64,000 nucleotides of DNA from Paracoccus sp. (in: a-proteobacteria) (GCA_030538425.1 JAUNTZ010000012.1:1-64000); one strand, 5' to 3'; counted from the first letter of the stretch, positions 45,786 to 55,380 are shown. The notes: generated by a model from the sequence alone, not told the origin. Made by a program: numbers and translations.

Positions 45786-46390
45786 TGAGTGACCAGATCA
45801 GCAATCTTTTGGTCAATTACCTGCCGCAATGGGGGCCGTTCCTCATCGCGGCCTCGACCTTTCTGTCCTGCCTGCTTCTGCCCGTTCCGTCCTCGATCCT
45901 GCTGATCGCGGCGGGGGCCTTTGTCGCCTCAGACGACCTCACGCTCTGGTCCGTCACCGCCGGGGCTTTGGCGGGTTACATCGCGGGCGACCAGTCGGCC
46001 TTTTCGCTGGGCCGCGTGGCGGGTGGGCGGATCATGCGCCGGGCCGGGCGCGGCGCACGGGCCGCGATGCGGGCCCGCGCGCTGCTCGAACGACATGGCA
46101 TCTGGGCGGTGTTTCTGTCGCGCTGGCTGTTCTCGCCGCTGGGACCATGGGTCACGCTCAGCGCCGGGGCGGCGGGCTTTCCGCGCCTGCGCTTTACCAT
46201 GGCGAGCCTGCCCGGCGCCGCCCTCTGGATCGGCATCTATCTTGGCCTTGGGGTCGTGTTCGGCAGCAACCTTCAGGCCGCCTCCGAGCTGGCCAGTTCC
46301 GCGCTTGGCCTTGTCGCGGCGCTTGGCCTGGCGGGTCTGCTGATCTGGTGGATGATCCAGAATGCGCGCAAAGCGGCGCTCAAAGATTGA
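45785..46390 (+). CDS. DedA-family membrane protein
   Basis: A 201-aa polytopic protein of the DedA/VTT family. It has an N-terminal re-entrant-type segment (ASTFLSCLLLPVPSSILLIA) and the conserved central part (GRVAGGRIMRRAGR, then FLSRWLFSPLGPWVTLSAGA with the functional Arg and Gly/Pro). DedA proteins act in undecaprenyl-phosphate or phospholipid translocation and envelope homeostasis. A GTG one codon earlier is an alternative start. Coupled to the preceding membrane protein. Confidence 0.85.
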   Translation: MSDQISNLLVNYLPQWGPFLIAASTFLSCLLLPVPSSILLIAAGAFVASDDLTLWSVTAGALAGYIAGDQSAFSLGRVAGGRIMRRAGRGARAAMRARALLERHGIWAVFLSRWLFSPLGPWVTLSAGAAGFPRLRFTMASLPGAALWIGIYLGLGVVFGSNLQAASELASSALGLVAALGLAGLLIWWMIQNARKAALKD

Positions 46391-46421
46391 CCCGCCGCGA
46401 CCAAACCCCCACATTCAACCC

Positions 46422-47102
46422 ATGCTCAAGCTGACCCCGATCCTCCTGATCCTGCTTTATGTCGCGGTGATGTGGCTGTTTTCGTCATGGCGGCTGAAAC
46501 AGGAACTCGCCAGCCGATCAACCCCGCTTGACCATCCGCGACTGACGCCTTTGCTGACGCGGCTTGGCCATGCGATGGACCTGCCGCCGATCCGTGCGCA
46601 TGTCTATGAGACCCTCGGGATCAACGGGCTGGCCGCGCCGGATGGAAGGATTTTTCTGACCCGCGGTTTTCTGGACAAACTGGATGAAAACAAGGTCACG
46701 CCCGAGGAATTGGCAAGCGTCATCGCGCATGAGCTGGGCCATGTCTCGCTGGGCCATTCGCGCAGGCGGCTGATCGACTTTGCCGGAACCAACGTGATCC
46801 GCACGGTGCTGATCGGCGTCGTGGGGCGGTTCATTCCGTTCATCGGGCCGTGGCTGGCCGGGCTTGCGGCCTCGGCCATCGCCGCCCGCCTGTCGCGCCA
46901 GGATGAGTTCGAGGCCGACCGCTTCGCCACCGCCCTGATGATCCGCGCGGGGCTGGGCGCGGGCCCGCAAAAGTCGCTTTTTGCCAAGCTCGACCGCATG
47001 TCAGAGGGGATGCGCAGCACTCACGACTGGCTGATGTCGCACCCCAAACCCGAGGCTCGAATCCGCGCCATCGAGGCCAATGAGGCAAGCTGGCAGAGGT
47101 GA
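46422..47102 (+). CDS. M48-family membrane metalloprotease
   Basis: A 226-aa zinc protease with an N-terminal membrane helix (LTPILLILLYVAVMWLFSSW). The catalytic motif is AHELGHVSLGHSRRR, and the third zinc ligand Glu lies in DEFEADRFATALMIRAG. A further hydrophobic stretch (FIPFIGPWLAGLAASAIAA) follows the active site. HtpX/BepA-like relatives remove misfolded membrane or envelope proteins. The ATG at 46422 begins just after the DedA gene (31-base gap); the frame's earlier start overlaps DedA. Confidence 0.87.
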   Translation: MLKLTPILLILLYVAVMWLFSSWRLKQELASRSTPLDHPRLTPLLTRLGHAMDLPPIRAHVYETLGINGLAAPDGRIFLTRGFLDKLDENKVTPEELASVIAHELGHVSLGHSRRRLIDFAGTNVIRTVLIGVVGRFIPFIGPWLAGLAASAIAARLSRQDEFEADRFATALMIRAGLGAGPQKSLFAKLDRMSEGMRSTHDWLMSHPKPEARIRAIEANEASWQR

Positions 47103-47113
47103 AGGCACCTAGG

Positions 47114-48262
47114 GCGCGCACCCGCCGTGTCGTGGAATGCGACCCTGCGCGGGGTGGGATGCGCGGCGGTGACGGCTGATCGCGCATCTGCCCAAGGGCG
47201 CACCTCGGCAATTCGCAGCCACCAAAGCAAGCGCGGAAAAGGCCCACTCGGCATATTCCAAAGCTGAGCCCTCGCGCCCGCACTTAACGCTTTCGCGAAG
47301 CCCGACCCGGCGCACGAAGGGAGGCACGGCGCCCTTCACCGGCCAATCTCGCATCTGCACCGAGGCCGGCACCCGCAATTCGCAGCCACCAAAGCAAGCG
47401 CGCAGAGATAGGCCCACTCGGCATATTCCAAAGCTGAGCCCTCGCGCCCGCACTTAACGCTTTCGCGAAGCCCGACCCGGCGCACGAAGGGAGGCACGGC
47501 GCCCTTCACCGGCCAATCTCGCATCTGCACCGAGGCCGGCACCCGCAATTCGCAGCCACCAAAGCAAGCGCGCAGAGATAGGCCCACTCGGCATATCCCA
47601 AAGCCGATCATTGGCGCCCGCACTTAACCCTGTCGCGACACGCGGCTCGGCGCGATGGGATGCATGGCGTCCACTACCGGCTGACTTCGCAGCCCATCTG
47701 CAAGCCCCGCATCCTCTCGCAGGCTGGCGCACAGCTCTTTTTCTGTGCCGAGGTTGCGCGCCGAGCCACAAGCCAAAGCAAATCCCTCGCGCCAGCGCCC
47801 CATCCTGTCGCGAGCCCTGATCCGGCGCGATGGGATGCACGGCGCCCATGACAGCATGATCTCGCAGGCCATCCGCAGCTCGCATCCTCTAGCCGCCCGG
47901 CACGCAGCTCCTTTCCCGCGCCGAGATGCACGCCGAGCGACCATACAAAGCCGATCCCCCGCGCCCGCGCTTAACGCTTTTGCGAAACCAGACCCGGCGC
48001 GAGACGGGAAGCAGGACGCCCGCGACCCGCTGATGTCCTATCCGCCCGAAGCGCCTATCGGCAATTCGCAGCCCTGAAAAGTGGCCTCGCAGAGAAAGTC
48101 CCGCTCGGCGCATGCCAAAGCCGATCTTTCGCGCCCTCGCGTTACCCTGTCGCGAAACCCGGCGCGCGATGGGGTGCAGCGCGCGTATGACCTGCTAATC
48201 TCGCATCTGCTCCGAGGCTCGTATCCTCGGACCGCCGCTCGCCTTCTTCTGTGCCCAAATAC
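47114..48262. repeat. Seven-unit ~170-bp tandem repeat array
   Basis: Landmarks gcgcccg(c)-cttaacgc and tcgcga recur at about 47114, 47274, 47444, 47614, 47788, 47961 and 48131. Units at 47274 and 47444 are practically identical over about 150 bases with an exact 170-base step; the outer units are progressively diverged. Since 170 is not a multiple of 3, the frames shift from unit to unit, which argues against coding. The array fills the whole space between the protease and hydrolase genes. Confidence 0.9.
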
Positions 48263-48266
48263 TCAC
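48243..48266 (+). repeat. Short intergenic motif, cttcttctgtgc type
   Basis: cttcttctgtgc followed by ccaaatactcac, at the right border of the 170-bp array. Matches 31327-31350 and 57659-57682. Confidence 0.6.
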
Positions 48267-48352
48267 AAGACGCCCCCGCCGCCCGCACCAGTTCCGCCTT
48301 GCCCGCGCGGCGCCCGCCGCTATGCTGCCGGTGCAACAAGTGATCTCTTCCC

Positions 48353-49525
48353 ATGTTCCGCCGCCGCGTCCTTTACATCCCCGGCTATGACCCGATCCCG
48401 CCGCGCCGGTATCGCGAGCTGTTCCGGCGTGAGGGGGCGGCGCAGGCGCGGATCTCGGGCTATGCGCTAACCGAGGCAAAGCGCAGCGACCTTGCGGGCT
48501 TCGGCTGGGCGGCCACCACGCAGATCGACGGCCAGACCACCCATGCCGAGTTCGAGGTGCTGGTCTGGGCCGATATCGTGCAAGGCTCGATGGGGCGCTC
48601 GGTCGGCGCGACCTATGGGCAGCTTGTGAAAACCGCATGGGCCTATATCGGCTCGGGCGCGCTATGGCGGCTGATGCGGCTGCGGCGCGGGCCGGTGATC
48701 GCGGCGCTTTACCCGATTGTGGTGCTGATCCTTCAGGCCATGGTGGCGGGGCTGGTCGCAGCCGTCGTCGGTGGACTTGTCGCGAAAATCGTGCCCGTTT
48801 GGGTTGCTCTGCCCGTGGGTGCCGCGCTGTTCTGGGCGGGGCTGCATCTGTGGCGGCGGGCGGACGGGCGCATTTTTGCCTATTATCTGATGCATGATTA
48901 CGCCTTTACCGCGCAGCATGGCGGGGCCTATCCGCCCGCGCTTGAGGCGCGGATCGCGGCTTTTGTCGAGCGCATCGAACAGGTCTCGCAAGGCGATTGG
49001 GATGAGGTTCTGGTCGTCGGCCATAGCTCGGGCGCTTATCTGGCGGTGTCGGTGCTGGCCGATTTGGCGCGGGCGGGACGGCTTTCGCCACGGGTTTCGC
49101 TGTTGACGCTTGGCCATGTCGTGCCGATGGCCTCCTTTCTGCCCGAGGCCCGGCGGCTGCGGGCCGATCTGCATGACCTCTCGGCCACCACGGTGCCATG
49201 GGTCGATGTCACCGCGCCGGGCGACCCCTGTTCTTTCGCGCTTTGCGATCCGGTCGCGGTGTCCAATGCCGCGCCTGCGCAGCAAAACGGGCCTCTGGTC
49301 CTCTCGGCGGCCTTCACGCAGACGCTTTCGCCCGAGCGGCTGCGCGCCATGCGATGGCGGTTTTTTCGCGCGCATTTTCAATATCTTTGCGCCTTTGACC
49401 GGCCCGGAGATTACGACTATTTCCGCGTCACGGCGGGGCCATTGACCCTTGCCGAACGCTTTGCCGCACGCAACCCCTCACCCGGTCGCATCACCGCGCC
49501 GGTCAACCGCTGGAGCCATCCATGA
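48353..49525 (+). CDS. Alpha/beta-hydrolase-like protein with two membrane helices
   Basis: A 390-aa protein. The N-terminal RRVLYIPGYDPIPPRRYREL resembles the first strand and oxyanion region of lipase-like folds. A hydrophobic hairpin follows (about 120-165, PVIAALYPIVVLILQAMVAG and VWVALPVGAALFWAGLHLW). The nucleophile motif is GHSSG (S225). A later VDVTAPGDPCSFALCDPV may hold the acid. The membrane hairpin inside a hydrolase is unusual; the substrate is unknown. The stop overlaps the P450 start as ATGA, so the two should be made together. Confidence 0.7.
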   Translation: MFRRRVLYIPGYDPIPPRRYRELFRREGAAQARISGYALTEAKRSDLAGFGWAATTQIDGQTTHAEFEVLVWADIVQGSMGRSVGATYGQLVKTAWAYIGSGALWRLMRLRRGPVIAALYPIVVLILQAMVAGLVAAVVGGLVAKIVPVWVALPVGAALFWAGLHLWRRADGRIFAYYLMHDYAFTAQHGGAYPPALEARIAAFVERIEQVSQGDWDEVLVVGHSSGAYLAVSVLADLARAGRLSPRVSLLTLGHVVPMASFLPEARRLRADLHDLSATTVPWVDVTAPGDPCSFALCDPVAVSNAAPAQQNGPLVLSAAFTQTLSPERLRAMRWRFFRAHFQYLCAFDRPGDYDYFRVTAGPLTLAERFAARNPSPGRITAPVNRWSHP

Positions 49526-50877
49526 TCCCGCCGAAACCGAAAGCGCGCGAGGGGCGCGGCTCGGTCCTGCACTATCTCTTCGCCTTCCGGCGCGACCTGC
49601 TTTCGGCCCTGCCGCAGCGGCTTTATCGCGCATGGATGGCCGAGTTTCGGCAAGGCCCGATCCATTCCTTTGTCTGCAACGACCCCGCGCTTGTCGATCT
49701 GGTCCTGCGAGAACGCCCGCAGGATTTCCCCAAATCGAACCGGCTGCGTGAGGGGTTGGCGCCTTTGTTGGGCGACAGCGTCTTCGTCACCAATGGCGCG
49801 ACATGGGCGCGGCAGCGGCGCATCATCGACCCCGCTTTCGAGGGCGGCCGCTTGCGCGAGGTGTTCCCGCATATCCTCGCCTCGGCCCGGGCCGCCACGG
49901 CCCGGCTGCATGACGCCCCGCCCGAGATCGACCTTGAGCCGCAGATGTCCCACGCCGCCGCAGATGTGATCTTTCGAACGCTGTTCTCAATCCCCATCGA
50001 GGACCGGCTGGCGGCGCAGGTGTTTTCCGCCTTTCGCGCCCATCAGGACGCGCAGCCCATCGTCAATCTGGCCGGGCTGATCCCCCTGCCCTCATGGGTG
50101 CCGCGTTTCCATTCGCGCAGGACGCGGGCGACCGCCGCCGAGATTCGCGGGCTGATCGCGGATCTGGTCGCCGCGCGGCAGGACGAGATCGCGGCAGGCA
50201 CCGCGCCCGAGGATCTGGCGACCAAGATCATGACCACGCCTGACCCTCTGGACGGCCAATGTTTCAGCCCGCCCGAGATGGTCGATCAGGTGGCAATCTT
50301 TTTCCTCGCCGGGCATGAGACAAGCGCAAGCGCGCTGGCATGGGCACTGTGGCTGCTGGCTGCGAATCCCCGCTGGCAGGACCGCGTGGCCGATGAGGCG
50401 CGCGCGGTGCTGGAGGTGCCCGATTTCTCGGCGGTGTCGCGCCTGAAACTCGCCCGCGCGGTGTTCCGAGAGGCGATGCGGCTTTATCCGCCAGTGCCGA
50501 TGATGGTGCGCGAGGCCGCCTGCTCTGAGACCTTCCGCGAGCGCCGCGTGCCAAAGGGCGCGCAGATCATCCTCTCGCCATGGCATCTGCACCGCCACAA
50601 CCGCCTGTGGGATCGACCGGACGAGTTCGACCCCGCGCGGTGGGAGACCGAGAACGGCCGCGACTGCGCGCGGCGCGCCTATATTCCCTTTTCGGCAGGC
50701 GCGCGGGTCTGCCCCGGCGCGGGTTTCGCAATGATCGAGGGGCCGCTGATCCTCGCCATGATCCTGCGCGAATTCACCTTGACCCCCACCGAGACCCCGC
50801 CGGTGCCGGTCGCCCGGCTGACCGTGCGGGGCCGCGACGGCATCCGCGTCAGGATCGCGGCAAGGCCCGTTCCGTGA
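49522..50877 (+). CDS. Cytochrome P450
   Basis: A 451-aa P450 without a membrane anchor. It has the I-helix [10 protein letters not shown] (oxygen-binding, about 263-272), the K-helix ExxR in REAMR, a WETENGRD meander region and the haem loop [15 protein letters not shown] with axial Cys397. The layout (long form, [10 protein letters not shown] after ExxR) recalls the fatty-acid or terpene hydroxylases of the CYP4/CYP102-like bacterial group, but the substrate is unknown. No ferredoxin or reductase gene is adjacent, so partners must come from elsewhere. Its 3' end overlaps pyrH by 29 bases. Confidence 0.92.
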   Translation: MIPPKPKAREGRGSVLHYLFAFRRDLLSALPQRLYRAWMAEFRQGPIHSFVCNDPALVDLVLRERPQDFPKSNRLREGLAPLLGDSVFVTNGATWARQRRIIDPAFEGGRLREVFPHILASARAATARLHDAPPEIDLEPQMSHAAADVIFRTLFSIPIEDRLAAQVFSAFRAHQDAQPIVNLAGLIPLPSWVPRFHSRRTRATAAEIRGLIADLVAARQDEIAAGTAPEDLATKIMTTPDPLDGQCFSPPEMVDQVAIFFLAGHETSASALAWALWLLAANPRWQDRVADEARAVLEVPDFSAVSRLKLARAVFREAMRLYPPVPMMVREAACSETFRERRVPKGAQIILSPWHLHRHNRLWDRPDEFDPARWETENGRDCARRAYIPFSAGARVCPGAGFAMIEGPLILAMILREFTLTPTETPPVPVARLTVRGRDGIRVRIAARPVP

Positions 50878-51601
50878 CGCGGGTATAGGTGCCTTCGCCG
50901 CCCAGAATGCCACGGAACCCGCCCGGCTCATCCAGCGAGAACACGATGATCGGCAGCTTGTTGTCGCGGGCGAGCGCGATGGCCGAGGCATCCATCACGC
51001 CAAGGTTCTTTTGCAGCACCTCGTCATAGGACACGTCATCGTAACGCTTGGCATCGGCGTGCTTCACCGGGTCTTTGTCATAGACTCCGTCCACCTTGGT
51101 GCCTTTGAAAATTGCCTGACAATTCATCTCATTGGCGCGCAAAGTTGCAGCGGTGTCGGTGGTGAAATACGGGTTGCCGGTCCCTGCGGCGAAAATCACG
51201 ATGCGCTTTTTCTCAAGATGGCGGATGGCGCGGCGGCGGATGTAGGGCTCGCAGACCTCATCCATGCGGATCGCGGAAATGACCCGGCAATGCAGCCCCT
51301 TGGCCTCAAGCGCGGATTGCATGGCAAGCGCGTTCATCACCGTGGCCAGCATCCCCATGTAATCGGCGGTCGTGCGCTCCATCCCCTGAGCCGAGCCTTG
51401 CAGCCCGCGAAAGATATTGCCGCCGCCGATCACCATGCAGATCTCAACGCCCATCTTGGCCACCGATTCGACCTCATCCGCGATGCGCGCGACGGTCGGC
51501 GGGTGCAGGCCAAAGCCCTGATCGCCCATCAGCGCCTCGCCCGAGATCTTGAGCATCACGCGGTCATAGCTGGTCGGGGTTCGTTCGATGGTATCGGTCA
51601 T
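50849..51601 (-). CDS. pyrH: UMP kinase
   Basis: A 250-aa bacterial UMP kinase of the amino-acid-kinase fold. [49 protein letters not shown] and [20 protein letters not shown] are diagnostic. It makes UDP for nucleic acid and cell-wall precursors and is essential in most bacteria. The ATG at 51601 gives the family N-terminus; the frame upstream overlaps the miaA leader. It lacks its usual neighbours tsf and frr, being flanked by P450 and divergent miaA. Confidence 0.95.
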   Translation of the reverse strand: MTDTIERTPTSYDRVMLKISGEALMGDQGFGLHPPTVARIADEVESVAKMGVEICMVIGGGNIFRGLQGSAQGMERTTADYMGMLATVMNALAMQSALEAKGLHCRVISAIRMDEVCEPYIRRRAIRHLEKKRIVIFAAGTGNPYFTTDTAATLRANEMNCQAIFKGTKVDGVYDKDPVKHADAKRYDDVSYDEVLQKNLGVMDASAIALARDNKLPIIVFSLDEPGGFRGILGGEGTYTRVTERALPRS

Positions 51602-51683
51602 TGCAAAGCCCTCGGCCAGTGGTTCAATCACGCCGCAAAATGTCGCAAACAGGGCGCGGGATCAACCATGCCGGAACAGGAAT

Positions 51684-52568
51684 ATGGCGCAAACCGGGTT
51701 TTCATCGCTGATTGACGGGCTTTCCCCCGAACGCCATGTCCTGATCGCGGGGCCGACCGCCTCGGGCAAGTCCGCGCTTGCGCTGGAGATCGCGGCGCGC
51801 CAGGGCGGGCGGATCGTCAATGCCGATGCGTTGCAGATCTGGTCCTGCTGGCGGGTGCTGACCGCGCGCCCCTCGCCCGAGGATGAGGCCGCCGCGCCGC
51901 ATCTGCTGTATGGCCATGTTGCGCCGGGGGTCACCTATTCGGTGGGCGACTGGCTGCGCGAGGTGGCTGGGCTGTCGGGGCGGCTGATTATCGTGGGCGG
52001 CACCGGGCTTTATTTTTCGGCGCTGACGCAGGGCTTGGCCTATGTCCCGCCCATCCCTGCGGCGGTGCGGGCCAAGGGTGACGCGATGCTGCGCGAGGCG
52101 GGGCTGGCGGCGATGGTGGCCGCGCTTGACGCGCGCACGGCGGCGGGGATCGACCTGCAAAACCCCGCCCGCGTGCAGCGCGCATGGGAGGTTTTGCAGG
52201 CCACCGGGCGCGGATTGGCCAACTGGCAGGCGGAAACTCCGCCGCCGCTGATTGCGCCCGAGCAGGCCGAGGCGATTGTGCTGGCCTCTGATCGCGATTG
52301 GCTGGCGGAGCGCATCGCGCGGCGTTTCACGCAGATGTGGGAGGCGGGCGCGGTCGATGAGGTGCGCGCGATGCTGCCGGTCTGGGACGGCGCGGCGCAA
52401 TGGGCGCGGGCGATTGGCGCGCCGGAAATCGCGGCCTATCTCAAGGGCGAATCAAGCGCAGATGAGGCCCGCGAAAAGGCCATCATCGCGACAAGGCAAT
52501 ATGCAAAAACGCAACGTATCTGGTTCAGAAACCGCATGAAGCGTTGGAATTTTGTGAAAATCGGGTGA
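51684..52568 (+). CDS. miaA: tRNA dimethylallyltransferase
   Basis: MiaA (294 aa) adds a dimethylallyl group to A37 of tRNAs that read UNN codons. P-loop AGPTASGKSALALEIA, VNADALQIW and GGTGLYFSALTQGL match the family, and the C-terminal EKAIIATRQYAKTQRIWFRN is the tRNA-binding part. The ATG at 51684 sits after GGAACAGGA. The usual DSRQVY segment reads NADALQIWSCW, a variation common in Rhodobacteraceae as far as I know. Confidence 0.92.
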   Translation: MAQTGFSSLIDGLSPERHVLIAGPTASGKSALALEIAARQGGRIVNADALQIWSCWRVLTARPSPEDEAAAPHLLYGHVAPGVTYSVGDWLREVAGLSGRLIIVGGTGLYFSALTQGLAYVPPIPAAVRAKGDAMLREAGLAAMVAALDARTAAGIDLQNPARVQRAWEVLQATGRGLANWQAETPPPLIAPEQAEAIVLASDRDWLAERIARRFTQMWEAGAVDEVRAMLPVWDGAAQWARAIGAPEIAAYLKGESSADEAREKAIIATRQYAKTQRIWFRNRMKRWNFVKIG

Positions 52569-52690
52569 TAATGCTCTGGAATCGTGACGAATTAGCGATT
52601 TGTTAAGAATTGGCTGCTAGGCCTGATCTGCGGGGAACGAATCGCTCGGTCTCTGGTTTATTAAATAGATATCAATCATTTGTTATCACC

Positions 52691-53647
52691 ATGATGCACA
52701 GGACGGAACAGACCAACCTAGATCAGGCAGGCTCTCGCGCTGACACCGGGGCGCCGATGACCGGCGAGATCATGCGCGGGATCGGCGGCGAGTTTGGCGC
52801 ATTTCGCACATTGCCGCCTGTCTCGTCGCAGGCGGGGCCTGCCGATGTCCGCCTGAAGCCGCTTGAGGCCGTGTCATGGCCCCATATCGACGGGGCGGGG
52901 CTCTCGGCGGGCGCGCATATGCTGTTATGGGTGCAGGCCGGGCAGATGGTGCTGACTCCGACCGGCGGGGCCGCGCGGCGGACTATTGAGGCGGGTGAGC
53001 TGTGCTTTGTCCCGATGGGTGGCGCTCAGGGGCTGCGCCCGACGGGGCGGGTCGCGGGGCGGTTGTTGCTGATCGGCCCGGATATGGCCGCGCGGCTGTC
53101 GAACCCGCTGCCGGATGCGGTGATCTCGGCACGTCTCAGCGATACGGATGCCGCCGCGCTGCGGGTGAACCTTGGCCAGATACTGGCCTTTATCGCCCGT
53201 CAGGGTGAGACCGCGCGCCAAAACCTGTGGCGTGAGGTTGATCTGATCGCCATTCGTCTGGCCCGTCTGGGCAATGACGGCCAGCCGACGCCGGTCGCGC
53301 TTGCCCCTGAGGCCGGGCTTGACCCGCGCCCTCTGGTTCGTGATTTCCTGGATCTGGTTGCCCGCAATCCGGGGCGCGGGATCACCGTTGCGGATCTGGC
53401 CGGTCAGCTTGAGGTCAGCGCCGCCGATCTGGACCGCGCCTGTCTCGGCGCGCGCGGCAAGCGGGCACTGGATCTGATCTATGACCTGCGGATGGAGCGG
53501 GCCTTTGACGCGCTGAAAAACAGCGCCGCCCCCGCGCAAGCCATCGCCCGAGATCTGGGCTTTACCAGCTATGCGCATTTTTGTCGGGTTTTTGTGCAGG
53601 AAACCGGCCGCCTGCCCGACGCCTATCGCGCAGGCACTGTTGGGTGA
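52691..53647 (+). CDS. AraC-type transcriptional regulator
   Basis: A 318-aa protein (ATG 52691 or 52694; the open frame begins at a TTG further up). The N-terminal half resembles a cupin-like sensor (SWPHIDGAGLSAGAHMLLW and RRTIEAGELCFVPMGGAQ). The C-terminal 100 residues form an AraC DNA-binding domain: GITVADLAGQLEVSAADLDR, then NSAAPAQAIARDLGFTSYAH with FCRVFVQETGRLP. The upstream spacer is AT-rich (TTATTAAATAG). No target can be inferred. Confidence 0.82.
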   Translation: MMHRTEQTNLDQAGSRADTGAPMTGEIMRGIGGEFGAFRTLPPVSSQAGPADVRLKPLEAVSWPHIDGAGLSAGAHMLLWVQAGQMVLTPTGGAARRTIEAGELCFVPMGGAQGLRPTGRVAGRLLLIGPDMAARLSNPLPDAVISARLSDTDAAALRVNLGQILAFIARQGETARQNLWREVDLIAIRLARLGNDGQPTPVALAPEAGLDPRPLVRDFLDLVARNPGRGITVADLAGQLEVSAADLDRACLGARGKRALDLIYDLRMERAFDALKNSAAPAQAIARDLGFTSYAHFCRVFVQETGRLPDAYRAGTVG

Positions 53648-53940
53648 CGTGCGCGGATTTTGGCTGAGGCTTGCGGCGGATCGTCGAACAGGGCAGCCTT
53701 GCTTGGCCATACGCTTGGAAAGCTAAGCGTGTCTGAAAGACATGATAGCGGGGCGGGTCAGTTCGTCTGCTTTGCCATGCCGGAACGCGCGCCAGATTGA
53801 GATAACAGCCTGACATTTAGGACAGAATTTATGCCGAGATAGAGGGCATGGAAATGGATGACGGGTTCATGCTCTCTCTTATCACGGCGTGATATCTGAA
53901 CTTGAAACATTCAGCCACGGGAATGAGGCCATCCCTGATC
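53648..53940. other. Intergenic stretch after the AraC-type regulator
   Basis: About 290 bases with lower GC than the surroundings. A small hairpin, ACGCTT with AAGCGT (53711-53731 area), may end the AraC transcript. No gene seen. Confidence 0.4.
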
Positions 53941-54300
53941 AGATCTCTTCTTTCAATTTCTGTAATCTGTGTGTCAGCGGTCCTGTCCGTGTCGCGCAGA
54001 GGAGAGAATATTCCGCCATAAAGCGTCCAAAGGCCAGCGGGTAACCATTCGGGTAGTCCCAGATCTGCTTATAGCCCTCGGGCGCGCGATATCGGTGCGG
54101 ATGGGCCAATATACCAGGTCTCAGCCCGCGTCTTCGTCATCCAGAAGCCAGTTCAGATAGAGATTGGCACTCTCCGGGTGGCGCGCGCCTTTGAGGATCG
54201 CAGCCTGCTGCGGCCATGCGGTGAAGGGGTCATGCTCGGGCAGCACCAAGCCATACCATAAACGCAACAATGCGGATTTTTGCGGGGCGTTTGCGGGGAA
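53941..54300 (-). pseudogene. C-terminal remnant of an ABC transporter solute-binding protein
   Basis: On the minus strand a frame reads YGLVLPEHDPFTAWPQQAAI, then LKGARHPESANLYLNWLLDD, and stops (TGA at 54121-54123). Immediately after the stop the same protein seems to continue as DLVYWPIRTDIA. After a one-base frame change comes PEGYKQIWDYPNGYPLAFGR followed by FMAEYSLL. This is the usual C-terminal part of spermidine/iron-type (family 1) binding proteins. An in-frame stop, a frameshift and no upstream half make it a decayed fragment. No permease or ATPase genes remain nearby. Confidence 0.7.
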
Positions 54301-54438
54301 AACCGCACCGCCTGCGCGCCTCCTGTCAAGACGACGCCTACCCTCGCGCCGCCTGCCCTCGCCCCGGCATATCCACACCCGGCCAATAACCGGCGCAAAC
54401 CAAAGCGGCAGGACCATCTCCCCGCCGCTTTGCCCGCC

Positions 54439-55230
54439 TCAGCGCACCATCCGCCGGTTCAGCCAGGCCCGCCATTGCGCGGTCGAGCCATGGAAGGCGT
54501 TGATGTCCGTATTGCCCGAGATCCCCGGCACGATGCCGGTGCCGGTATATTGCCAGAAGGTCCAGGGCTGGCCGGGATAAACCACGCTCGGATGACCCGC
54601 GACCGAGCGCAGCCAGAACTCGGTATTCAGCTGGCGCACCGCCGTGTCGCGGTAGAAATCGACCGTGGTATAGACGACCGGACGCTGGCCATAGTGACGC
54701 TCGACAATATTCATGAAGATCGAGGCCTCGCGCAGGATCTCGGCGCTGCCGGGGCGGCGCGGGCAGGTGCGCGAATTGGTCCATTCCAGATCCAGCATCG
54801 GCGGAAGCGAGCCCGCCTCACGCGGGACATTGCGGATGAACCAGGCGGCCTGTTCAGCCCCGGTGCGGCAGAAATAGTAATAATGATAGGCGCCGCGCGG
54901 GATCCGCGCCTGCCCGGCCTGCCGCCAGTAGATCGGGAATTCGGGATCGGCATGATCGCCGCCCTCGGTCGCCTTGATCCAGACAAAGCTGACCCCCGAC
55001 GTGCGCACCCGGTTCCAGTCGATATTGCCCTGCCAGCGCGAAATGTCGATGCCGTGAACCGCGTGACCATAAGGCGCGCCGCCGACCCATGGATGCGGGG
55101 CCGAATCGCCCAGTTGCGGCACCATATTCGGCCCCGCGCCGGGCATGACCACAGGGCCGCGCGGGCCCCCGCCACAAGCCGCAAGCACAAAGACGAACAG
55201 CGCCGAAATGATGGCCAGGATTCGTGACAT
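54439..55230 (-). CDS. GH25 lysozyme-like lipoprotein
   Basis: A 263-aa lipoprotein: signal helix with lipobox LAAC (Cys19), a Gly/Pro-rich linker, then a GH25 muramidase domain from about residue 60. The catalytic motifs are HGIDISRWQGNIDWNRV, FVWIKATEGGDHADPEF and PPMLDLEWT; GAYHYYYFCRTG is the conserved strand. It should sit in the outer membrane facing the periplasm and cut peptidoglycan. GH25 is often phage-borne, but no phage genes adjoin it, so a housekeeping role is likely. Confidence 0.9.
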   Translation of the reverse strand: MSRILAIISALFVFVLAACGGGPRGPVVMPGAGPNMVPQLGDSAPHPWVGGAPYGHAVHGIDISRWQGNIDWNRVRTSGVSFVWIKATEGGDHADPEFPIYWRQAGQARIPRGAYHYYYFCRTGAEQAAWFIRNVPREAGSLPPMLDLEWTNSRTCPRRPGSAEILREASIFMNIVERHYGQRPVVYTTVDFYRDTAVRQLNTEFWLRSVAGHPSVVYPGQPWTFWQYTGTGIVPGISGNTDINAFHGSTAQWRAWLNRRMVR

Positions 55231-55356
55231 GGTTTCCCCCGCTTGGATTTTTGACCCTTATGACAAGGCGGCTGCGCCATGTCACGGGCCGCTGATAGTC
55301 ACGAATCCGTGGGCAAGACCTGCCGGGCACGAAGCCGTGGGCGCCTGATCATGCAA

Positions 55357-55380
55357 CGCCCCGCCATGTCAGGCGGGGCG
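55357..55380 (-). terminator. Hairpin after the small membrane protein gene
   Basis: Perfect 9-bp stem: CGCCCCGCC (55357-55365) with GGCGGGGCG (55372-55380), 17 bases past the stop at 55398. The T tract on the minus strand is weak. Confidence 0.55.

Noticed and set aside
47109..47944. Minus-strand frames across the 170-bp array as a repeat protein
   Set aside because: The unit length is not a multiple of three, so each unit is read in a different frame, and no ribosome site or known domain appears.
47114..48262. CRISPR array
   Set aside because: Units are about 170 bp and similar over their whole length. There is no short repeat with unique spacers and no cas genes.
52610..52690. Upstream extension of the AraC-type regulator
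   Set aside because: It begins with a TTG, lacks a ribosome site and covers the AT-rich probable promoter.
54439..55230. GH25 lysozyme as a prophage marker
   Set aside because: It has a lipobox and no phage genes nearby, so a chromosomal envelope role is more likely.
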